This document shows, in pieces, positions 55,259-64,000 of a DNA stretch of 64,000 bases (positions within the stretch are counted from its first letter, which is position 1; the number at the start of each line of letters is the position of its first letter). Source of the DNA: Cryptomeria japonica (Eukaryota > Streptophyta > Pinopsida > Cupressales > Cupressaceae); NCBI RefSeq assembly GCF_030272615.1, contig NC_081405.1, forward strand, positions 571,765,752 to 571,829,751, written 5' to 3'. Under the pieces are notes generated by a model. The model was not told the origin of the DNA, did not search any database, and was given only the letters and a program-made list of their open reading frames with translations. The translations under genes and the position numbers were made by a program.

Positions 55259-56239
55259 GAGTGATAAATGTATACACCTAAAAATGGTCTGAAGATAATT
55301 AATTAAATAAGCAATTATTTAATTAACCCTCCTTCCCAATTTAATTGAATTCATTATCAATTTGATTAAATCCCTTTCATCTACTTATTAATAAATCGAA
55401 GGATTTATTGAATAGGTTCATTTCAATAGTCCCCTTTGATTAATTAATCTAAATTAATTAATCCTCCCCCCATTAAATTCATTTATTCTAATCCCCTAAT
55501 TAATTAAAACAAATCAATTTATGAGTTTGTTGAAAATTAATTAGTATTTTCCTATTATTTGAATTTTTAAATTCAAATTCCCCACATGCCTCCTAACTTC
55601 TAACCACCTAACTTAACCACCCCCTAAACTAAACCATTCCACCTAACCTTGGGTTTAACTAACCCTATCCTATCTTGCACATCCTAACCTCCTATGGTGT
55701 GGATATTCTCCCCTTGAGACACATGGCACTTATGCCACATGTCTCCTCCCTTGGACACTTGCCCTCTTAGGAGCAAGGCTCCTTGACACTTGTCACCACA
55801 GAGATGACAAGTGTCCCTCCCTCCAACCTCCTCCAATTTCACCCTTGATATCTTCAGACTCAATCTTGACCATTGATTCCTGCCACCTCACCCCTGGCCT
55901 TAGAAATCTTATAAATATCCCTCATTTTGGAGCACAAAAGATCCCATCTCATATCAATTTAGGCATTGTTACTATAGGCATATCCATTCTAGAATATCAT
56001 TTAATAATTGTTATTATAAGCAATTGCATCTTAGATCTAGCTTGATTTGATCACTTTATAGCATAATTGTTGAATCATGTAGCTTCATCAATCTCTATTC
56101 TAGCTTAATTGCATCATCATCATAGCTTAATCATGGATGTCATTAGCTTAATTAGCCTCTTGGATCAATCTAGCATAATCAATCTCATCTAGCTTGCATA
56201 GTATCATCATTTTAAATCCTTTGTCTACGTGTAGTCAAG

Positions 56240-56240
<1 letters not shown>
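55259..56240 (+). repeat. LTR-like fragment
   Basis: It starts near TGATAAATGTATACACC, has a C-rich middle with an inverted pair ACACTTGTC...GACAAGTGT (about 55788-55814), a TATA motif (CTTATAAATATCC, about 55909-55921) and a tail of repeated TAGCTTAAT phrases. This layout resembles gypsy LTRs of plants. No partner copy lies in the window. Confidence 0.4.

Positions 56241-56292
<52 letters not shown>
56241..56292. repeat. (CA)26 microsatellite
   Basis: An uninterrupted run of 26 CA units lies at the junction between two LTR-like segments. Confidence 0.97.
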
Positions 56293-56295
<3 letters not shown>

Positions 56296-57824
56296 GTTGG
56301 CAATATTGCATTATAGCAAACAATGAGAGATTGTTGGCATTTCAATAAGGATATTGAGAAGGTTGTTGATGATTATGGTTATAACTAATTAAAGATGTTT
56401 TACTATCTTGATATTATTATTTTGTCATTGATGTCAAGAAATTGATTTTCTAATTCAGTATGACGTTGCCATATCTTGAGAAGTATGATATGAAGATTAT
56501 AAAGAAGTCGGTAAAAGACATGGGAAAGAATATGATGAATAAAGGGATGAATAAGGTATTTAATGGGCAACTACTACCGAGTTAGACAATGATGAGATCA
56601 TGATGTTTTAGATTGTTTTAACATCATACATATGTTGTAAAATGTAAAGGTTAATACTATATTATGTTATCAGGCAAAGAACCTAGTCGGTGAACCCTAA
56701 GGTTATCGCTATCGGTTAATGAAGGCGGAATGTCTACCGAGTGAAGTTTACTATTCACCTAGTTGTTACCGAGTTGTAACCGAGCTATAACAAAATGCAT
56801 TAAATGTTTGCATACGGTATTTAATGAAAGAAGTTGATGAGCTAGAGCAGACTAATGATTGGTAAGCCATGGAAGAAGTTTGTTAACGAATCTAAGGCAA
56901 TGGAAAGTCGGCATGAAGATCTATAGCTCAGATTGAACCGCAATATCCTGGCACAAGTTCCAAGACTATTATGCAAGTTCCAAGGCAGGGTAAAACGTTT
57001 TCAAATCGAAAGATGCATTGAACCTGGACAAGATTGAAGATCTGATGGCTATGATTGATCATAGGAAACGTGATCAAGGAGATTAAGCGGTTACCTAATT
57101 GTTTCTAAATAGGAAACTGTTGATAAACAATGTATGTGGGCAAGTGTGTGCACAGGGATGCTACATAGTGATTACCGAGCATAGAAGCTTGAAGACCTGT
57201 TAGAATAACAAAGTATAGAAGCCCAGCAGATAGACAAGATTAGTTCTATGTCTAAATTGTATTGAACAAATAGGAATCTGCTTTAGCATTTTAGATGTGA
57301 AGTTGCAGATAGATTTTTATTACTGTTATTTTGTGAAAGTGACAGAAAATCTATTAACTGAGTGGACTTAACAGTCTTATATGTAAATCCTCTAGCAAGG
57401 TGACATTCTGATTGAGTATTTGAAATCCTTTGACAAGGTCACTTCTAACAAAGTGAAGATCCTAACAGATCTGAGGGAAATCCCTTAACCGAGTCACATC
57501 TAGCAATGTGTTTGTAATCTTTAACAGGATTTGCTTTTAACCGAGCATACTCTAGAAGAGTATATTTCTTAGTGGGTCCGAAATCCCACAGTGGTTTTTC
57601 CCTATTTGGGTTTCCACGTTAAATCTGGTGTTATGAGGTTTATATTGTTCATATGCTTTTGAGTTTGCATGTTTGATAGTTTTGGTTATATGACTTATAT
57701 ATATGTTACCGAGGTTGAATCTGATGTTTTTATGGATGATTAAGTTTGTATGATTCACCCCCCTCCCCCCCCTCTCATCTTGTTGGCTATTGGATCTGTA
57801 CTTATATTAAGTATCAGAACTATC

Positions 57825-57825
<1 letters not shown>
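56296..57825 (+). repeat. Copia LTR-like segment ending at a primer-like site
   Basis: It starts TGTTGGCAATATTGC, with TGTTGGCATTTC again 36 bp later, and repeats phrases ACCGAG and CAAGGTGA. It ends in TGATTCACCCCCCTCCCC, a pyrimidine-rich stretch typical of the end of many plant copia LTRs, followed by AAGTATCAGAAC, which resembles a tRNA-Met primer site. The element's interior is absent; a microsatellite begins instead. Confidence 0.5.
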
Positions 57826-57900
<75 letters not shown>

Positions 57901-57901
57901 T

Positions 57902-57941
<40 letters not shown>

Positions 57942-58029
57942 GTATATATACATATATATGTATATGTATATATACACATATATATGTATATATATATATA
58001 TGTATGTATACAATATATATGTTTATATA

Positions 58030-58081
<52 letters not shown>

Positions 58082-58121
58082 ACATGTATATATATATACA
58101 CATACACATGTGTATATGTAT

Positions 58122-58163
<42 letters not shown>

Positions 58164-58440
58164 GTACACACACACACACACGTGTGTGTGTGTGTGTGTA
58201 TATACATATATACATTTATATCTATATATATATATAGATACATATATACATACATATATATATACATATATACATGTATATATCTATATATATATATGTG
58301 TGTGTGTGTGTGTGCATATATATACATGTATATATACATATATATATGTGTGTGTGTGTGTGTGTACATGTACATATATATGTATATAATGTTTATATAT
58401 ATACACACACATAGATGTGTGTGTGTGTGTGTGTGTGTGC
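57826..58440. repeat. Long compound CA/TA/TG microsatellite
   Basis: Blocks include (CA) at 57826-57896 and 57904-57936, (TA) at 58031-58079, (CA) at 58122-58160 and a perfect CA-to-GT switch around 58181. Further (TG) blocks follow near 58298, 58347 and 58413. Long open frames in it encode only simple repeats and are not genes. Confidence 0.97.
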
Positions 58441-59310
58441 GCGCCCTTGAGATACTACAAAATATGCTTGACCACCTCCCAATGTGATTTGTCCGAATTA
58501 GCCATAAATCTGCTCACCACTCCCACGGCATGAGCAATGTCTGGACAAGTAGACACCATAGTGTACATAAGGCTTCCAACTGCAGATTTGTATGCAATTT
58601 TGTCCATAAACTCCTTATCTTCTTATGTTTTTTGACACAATTGAAAAGACAACTGAAAATGAGGGGCTAAGGGTGCACAAACAAACTTAGCATCTGCCAT
58701 ACCAAATCTGTCCACTACTTTTTAATATAATCTTGTTGAGATAGTTTGAGTTCTCTCTTTTTCCTATCCCGAAAAATACTCATTCCTAGAATCTTCTTTG
58801 TTGCCCCTAAATCTTTCATGGCAAATTCCTTTGATAAATGAGTTTTAAGTTCACTCACGATCTTCATGCTTGTGTCGGCCACTAGCATATCATCCACATA
58901 AAGAAGAAGTATGACAAATTCGCCATTAGGAAGCTTTTTAAAGTAGATACAAGGATTAGACTCGCTGCGAGTAAATTTGTGATCAATCATGAATTTGTCA
59001 AATTTAAGATACCATTGGCGGGGGGCTTGCTTAAGCCCATACAAACTGTGTTTCAATCTGCAATAAAGGTGTTCTTGCCCCTTTTTAATAAACCCTTCCG
59101 GTTAATGCATAAATAGTTCCTCATCAACATCGCCATGGAGAAATGTTGTCTTCACATCCAGCTATTCAAGTTCAAGATCCCAGGCTGCAACCAATCCCAA
59201 TATTGCTCGGATGGTAGTCATTTTGACTACTGGCGAGAAAATTTCTTTGAAATCGAGGTCTTGCTGCTGAGCATATCCCTTGACTACTAGTCTTGCTCGA
59301 AATATTTTGC
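58441..59310 (-). pseudogene. Copia reverse-transcriptase fragment
   Basis: Minus-strand frames read [56 protein letters not shown], the active site LLYVDDMLVAD, LKLSQQDYI, and after a break [20 protein letters not shown]. This is the RT and connection region of a plant copia element. It has stops and lacks gag, integrase and RNase H. Both ends stop abruptly in microsatellite DNA. Confidence 0.85.
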
Positions 59311-59405
59311 ACACATATACATACATACATACATATATACATATATATATACACATACACACACATATACACATAGATATACACACACACACACATATAT
59401 ATGTA
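59311..59405. repeat. CA/TA microsatellite
   Basis: Mixed (CATA), (CA) and (TA) runs directly adjoin the RT fragment and mirror the larger array on its other side. Confidence 0.95.
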
Positions 59406-59574
59406 TGTATGAATATATAAATGTTGATAAATAATTTGGGTTTGAATATTTTAAAATTCTCTGCAATTCTGATTTAGAAAGAGAGAAATGGTATTTAAGT
59501 CCTTACACCTCTGATTTTGGGAAAGAGTTTGATTATACTGCAAATTAAAAGGAGATATACATCTTATTTTGTTA

Positions 59575-60052
59575 TGTGAGATTTTGCCAAGATCAAGAGC
59601 TCAATGAAATGTACAAAATAGAGAGACAAAATATAGGACAAGAATAAACTGTATTCTCATCAATAGATTAAAAAATGGTTATTACATACAATGTAGATGA
59701 GCCTGCTTATATAGGCAAGGCTATATGGATATGTGAGCACACAAACATGACATGTGGCTCAATAAGAAACAAGGGTAGGTAGGAAATAGGTGTGGTAGGT
59801 AGGAGAAACAATATAATATTCCACATGAGGTAGATCACCCACTAAAGGTGGAATTATCACTCCACAATAAGTGGATATGATTGAGTAGTAACAAGATCAC
59901 GCCATAAAAGGTGGAAATTCTCCTACACACACTATCCCAATGTGGCACAAACACCCAAGTGTCTCATACCCAAACTACTATGAAATGCATGTACTAAGTA
60001 AACTTAAGTAAGGTGTAATAATATCCATGATGAATAATTGTTTACACAAACA
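59575..60052 (-). repeat. 3' LTR of the gag-only element
   Basis: 478 bp. The first 176 bp match 63825-64000 almost exactly. On the minus strand it starts TGTTTGTGTAAAC. A TATA-like CTATATAAGC-type motif lies near 59710-59720 (minus: GCCTATATAAGCAGG). Confidence 0.85.
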
Positions 60053-60512
60053 CCCCCCCTTAAGTGCAACTTAGGGGAATGCACTTAAGTCTACAATGAA
60101 ACTAAGCAATGATGTGTCCCGACTATGAGGCCATGTTAGATACCCATGTACAAATGCAAATGCATGCAAACCAATGCAATGAAATCTCTCACAAAGTGGG
60201 GAAAGAGAGGAAAACCCAATGGGAAAAAACCCTCCCCCAAAAGAGAGATGAAAGCTATACAAGATAACTCTCGTAGAAGCATGTGAGGAACAAAACCCCA
60301 TGTGAGGAAAAAGTCCCCCCCATACGAGAGAAGAAGAGAAGCTAGGTAGCCCCCCCTTAATGTAGAATATGCACCAATGATATAAGCTCGATGATGTATG
60401 AAGAAACTGCTCCATGAATGTCAAACAACATTCCTCCCCTTAGGAAGAAACAAAACCAAAGGTGTATTCATGAAGTCTCCCCAATCATGAAGGGAAGATG
60501 TATGAAAAAAAC

Positions 60513-61223
60513 TCATGATGAACGAAGTCTCTGAAAAACTGCTCCAAGTGTCCCCATGTCGATGTTGAAAGGTACCCCCTCCAAAGGTGGTGAACTGCTC
60601 AACACTATTGAAAAAGGCACTCCAAGATCTAGTGGAGAAGAATGTAGAACAAGTCCCAAAGACTCACACGTCTCCTCTAAGGATAAAGAGACCTCCTCCA
60701 ATTGTTGCACATAAGTATCCACAATCATGTCAACCTTGAAAGAATGATCATGTAGAGAATGAACAAGAGGGTCAAAGTGTTCCCTCACAACAATTGAAGA
60801 AGGATCATCTTCATCAAAGAGAAGATGAATATCATCAATGATGTCTCCCAAATCTTTAATGTAGGATTCCACAAACAAACCTACAATGTCTATCAAGTAC
60901 TCATCCTATGAATCTAAAGTTGGAAGACAATGAATATTCTGCTGCACTGAATCACATGAAGGCAAAACTGTCACACTATCTGCATCATCAGGTGCAATAG
61001 GTGATGTGATATCAATAGGAGAAGATGAAACACAAGGCTCAAGAATGAAGTCACATGTGAGAATCCCCAAGTTCAAGTACCCAAAGTTCTCCTCAAAATA
61101 TGAATCATCACAAGAAGTGTGATCCCCATGTGTGAAATAATCCTCATCAACAAAATCTAAAAAGGAATATAATTGAGATGCATGATCAACCACCCTAGTC
61201 GCAATCATAGCTCTAGTCTCCAA
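60513..61223 (-). pseudogene. Unidentified acidic coding region
   Basis: Two frames in the same phase (61223-60906 and 60896-60513) are separated by one stop codon. The protein is rich in Asp, Ser and Val, with short self-similar phrases such as SSPLDLGVPF and SSPPLEGVPF. No domain is recognised. It takes the place where integrase and RT would lie in a coding copia element. Confidence 0.4.
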
Positions 61224-61229
61224 GTCTCT

Positions 61230-62536
61230 AATGAAACTGACTCGGGTGTGAACTCCACAATTCTCTTAGTTGCGCCATGTGTAATTTGATAGATGGAAAG
61301 GAGATTGTTTGTCAAGTGGGGTACACACAACACATCATTGAAGGAGTTATCCCCAATGGCATAGATCCTTTCCCAATCACATCCATGTATGTATGATTGC
61401 CCATCAAAATCTTCGTCATGGTGCAAGGCTCAAATGAAGAGAACATAGACTACGAAGATGCCATATGATGAGAAGCCCCTGGATCTACAAGCTATCTCCC
61501 TGAATCATGACTTGTAGTAGCACAAAGAGCTTTTCCTTTTCTTGTCCCAAAAGAGTGAGTCTCCCCACTTGTAGAAGCCATGAATGCTTGCACTTTCCCT
61601 TTTGAATGTGAGGAAGTGGAAGTTGATGAATCCTCCTTCTTGTAAACATTAGGCAAATCAATGTTATGCTTTTTGAGGATGTGTGAGAGCTCATCAATCT
61701 TCTTAGAATGGCAACGACGCTCCTCGTGACCAAACTTTTTACAATAGGCACAAGTAGTTCTCTCCCTCTTTGGTGAATTGTCCCTCTTGGAAGAGGATGA
61801 ATCTCCTTGTTGTGGAGAAGGTGATGCTTTGTCCTTAGGCTTTGATTGCCATTTCTTCTTGTTTGAGTTGTCCTTTCCATGATTTCCTTTGTTCCCTTGA
61901 TTTGCCAGTAATGCTTGAGACTTAGAGGTCTTAATAATGCCCATGCTTATCAACTTAGTTTGTTCCATCATTAACATTTTGGTGAAAGAATCAAATGTAG
62001 GCATTGTGTAGCTTAAACCCACTATCATCCTATGGGTTTGGAAACTAGAAACAAATGCTGCATATTCTTGTGGAAGTTTGCCCATCAAATTGAAGATCAA
62101 TTGAGTATCCTTCTTATCAATGCCACAATTCTTGAGTTGTGCCCTCAACTCTTTTGCCTTAGTGACATAATCTTGTATAGTATCAAAGTTCTTGGGATCT
62201 AACATGGCGATATCACTATCAATCTGATATCCCCTAATCTCATCAACTTGACCATACAAGTCTTGAAACTTTTACCAAGCATACTTGATTAGAGTACATT
62301 TCTCAATATGAAAAATGAGATCCTTTGATACATACTTTCTTAAGGTACCAATTGCCCTGATATTTTTAGTGAGCCAATCCAAGTGACCAATAGGATCAAC
62401 CTTTAGGATCAGCAGGAGAAGCAATAGTTCCATCAATATAATGAGTAAGTCCTTTTTCCATAAGTTTACTCCGTGCATCAATTTTCCAAGTAGAATAATT
62501 ATGAGGAGTTAAGAGAGGAAACTTAGGAGAACCCAT
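61230..62536 (-). pseudogene. Copia-type Gag and protease remnant
   Basis: It starts at ATG 62536 (MGSPKFPLLTPHNYSTWKID). A shift near 62405 and a stop at about 62271 interrupt it. The main frame 62259-61492 contains IFNLMGKLPQEYAAFVSSF, a Lys/Ser-rich linker and a CCHC knuckle, CAYCKKFGHEERRC. After a stop comes LVDPGASHHMAS, the protease motif with Ser replaced by Pro, and then SFNDVLCVPHLTNNLLSI. Gag would form the particle and bind RNA; the changed protease motif suggests inactivity. Confidence 0.82.
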
Positions 62537-62609
62537 AGCAGCAAAAAGGAAGGAACACAAGAGCACAAAAGCAAAAGAGACACCCCCCTAAATTCAATCA
62601 ATCAAAGTA

Positions 62610-62611
62610 CC

Positions 62612-62642
<31 letters not shown>

Positions 62643-62645
62643 AAA
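62610..62645. repeat. C23-A13 homopolymer tract
   Basis: Twenty-three C followed by thirteen A, upstream of Gag in the element's leader. The length in the source genome is uncertain because such tracts are often misread or mis-assembled. Confidence 0.85.
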
Positions 62646-63811
62646 GAAGAGATTTTGGCACTTTATATGTAGTGCGTGTACAAGGCCACTTGCAAATAAT
62701 GGCAAGGTGAACTTTTGATTTTGTTTTACAACTTCCCCAATAGGCTAAGAACTACAATGCAAAATACCAGCAAGATAGATCTATGCAATACAAATGCCAA
62801 ATTGGCCAAAAAAGACCATATGCTGAAAGTGCAATTTCTACCCAAAATCACTGCAAACTGATAGCATATTATGAGATTAGACAAAAAATTATGCACTTTC
62901 AATAAAAACGGCACTTGAAAAGGAGTTTGTATGAGCCCAAACAGAGTCTCGGAAGTTGCAGAAACGGGGATTGGATAGGGAAAGTCACCAAAAACTAAGA
63001 TTTCTAAAAAATATGTCCATCAAAATCATAAAATAATGCCACCATGAGAACATACACTAAATTATAGCCAATTTCAAAAAAAATTGCACCAAAAAAGGAG
63101 CACAAATGAGCAAGATATGGCCATTTGAACTTGAACTGCGAAATAAAAAAGCTCAACGGAGGGGGCCTGCTAATTTTTCAAAATTAATGATGATGTCAGT
63201 AAAACACGAGGTTAAATTTGACAGTCATCTAGCCGTCGCGAAAACTTCACCTCCCTATTGACTGGGTGTCCATACCGTACGGACTGATAGCAGGAAGTCC
63301 GACCAGAGACCACGGAACCTATCGAAGCGGAAACGGAATTAGCGAGAGCGATAGCACGGGCCGGTGTACGGAGCAGCAATCTGCAACCTGCAAAATCTAC
63401 ATAGTTGTACAGTGGCGTGCGGGGGGTTGTAAACCCCCAAAACAATTTTAAAAAAAATTATTTTTTTTTGGGGGGGATTTTTTTTTAAAAAAGCTTTTCA
63501 AAAAACTTTTTTAAAAAATAAAATAAAATTTACTGATAGGAAAATGAATTTTTTTTGTAGATTTTTAAAAAAAAAAATTTTTCAAAAATCCATACCGTAC
63601 CACCCAAATTGGGCAAAAATTTTCTCCAAGCCCCAAATTTAACTTTCACCCAATATAGGCGAATTTATACTCAAAATTCATGGAAACGGTCACCCAGACA
63701 CAATGGTGAGGTCGGATCTGGTCTAAGATGCCTCCAAAAGATGCTGCTCCTCAAATCCGCCTCTTGACGTCGCAATAATGCCTCTCAAAGATGAATCAAT
63801 GATGCTCCAAT
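62646..63811 (-). other. 5' leader of the gag-only element
   Basis: Non-coding interior between the primer site and Gag. A CpG-rich block lies at 63220-63420 and a run of T, A and G homopolymers at 63450-63590. No protein signal. Confidence 0.5.
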
Positions 63812-63824
63812 GGCTTTGATCCCA

Positions 63825-64000
63825 TGTGAGATTTTGCCAAAATCAAGAGCTCAATGAAATGTACAAAATAGAGAGACAAAATATAGGACAAGAATAAATT
63901 GTATTCTCATCAATAGATAAAAAAATGGTTATTACATACAATGTAGATGAGCCTGCTTATATAGGCAAGGCTATATGGATATGTGAGCACACAAACATGA
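63825..64000 (-). repeat. 5' LTR of the gag-only element, truncated
   Basis: The first 176 bp of the repeat seen at 59575-60052. The remainder, about 300 bp, lies past the window end. Confidence 0.85.

Larger units (their letters stand above)
59575..64000 (-). mobile_element. Gag-only copia-type element, cut by window end
   Basis: A direct repeat begins TGTGAGATTTTGCC at 59575 and again at 63825. The first copy ends ACAAACA at 60052 and is followed by the purine tract (CTTAAGGGGGGG on the minus strand). The second copy is preceded by TGGGATCAAAGCC, a primer site of tRNA-Met type. So the element runs right to left with its 5' LTR cut off at 64000. The interior holds Gag and a protease remnant but no integrase, RT or RNase H. 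This fits a TR-GAG-type non-autonomous element. The outer flank 59570-59574 is TGTTA; its partner lies outside the window. Confidence 0.82.

Noticed and set aside
57746-58487. Long open frames of 130-245 codons in the microsatellite
   Set aside because: They encode only alternating His/Thr, Tyr/Ile or Cys/Val from CA, TA and TG repeats on both strands.

Overview
The window looks like nuclear DNA of a seed plant with a very large, repeat-rich genome. A conifer or other gymnosperm is the best guess; this rests on genome architecture only. One host gene is clearly recognisable: a four-exon minus-strand gene for the spliceosomal core protein SmD1 (53045 down to 16702). Its second intron is 35,744 bp long (17044-52787) and has been filled by transposable elements, while the reading frame and splice sites stay intact. 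Almost everything else is LTR-retrotransposon material of different ages.

Layout. 1-981: AT-rich, possibly an LTR end. 1591-6860: old non-autonomous LTR element (LTRs of about 710 bp, no coding capacity). 7213-13982: a 6.77-kb single LTR unit on the minus strand with a perfect 5-bp target duplication (CACTC). It carries a decayed gene of about 1,095 codons and a hairpin-repeat array. 13988-16701: sequence 3' of SmD1. 16702-17043: SmD1 exons 4 and 3. Inside intron 2 lie: a CpG-rich inverted repeat (17.6 kb); a miniature LTR element whose LTRs contain a tRNA-like Pol III promoter (18954-19287); a second giant solo LTR (19709-24634, target duplication GGTAG) with sixteen 42-44 bp hairpins at about 177-bp spacing; a chromodomain Ty3-gypsy element (25020-37684, minus) interrupted in integrase by a Ty1-copia element (27035-33013, plus, target duplication AGTCC); two possible host-like exons (38.8-39.1 kb); a third LTR of the giant family (ends 42430) with a second tRNA-like miniature element inserted in it; a foldback element (42.7 kb); and a non-autonomous LTR element (44995-50598, target duplication ACTTT). 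This last element has no gag-pol and instead carries fragments of host genes, including importin-beta and an ankyrin-type protein. 52788-53045: SmD1 exons 2 and 1. 55.3-57.8 kb: two LTR-like pieces. 57.8-59.4 kb: long compound microsatellites on both sides of a copia reverse-transcriptase fragment. 59575 to the window end: a minus-strand copia-type element with gag and protease remnants but no integrase or RT, cut off by the window edge.

The most distinctive theme is hairpin-forming tandem arrays in several unrelated LTR elements: 12.8-13.5, 21.4-24.1, 31.8-32.0 and 45.8-46.3 kb, plus a cloverleaf-like block in the LTRs at 45.2 and 50.1 kb. The tRNA-promoter miniature elements and the gene-carrying LTR element are the other main candidates for undescribed biology. 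All calls come from reading the sequence; no database search was possible.
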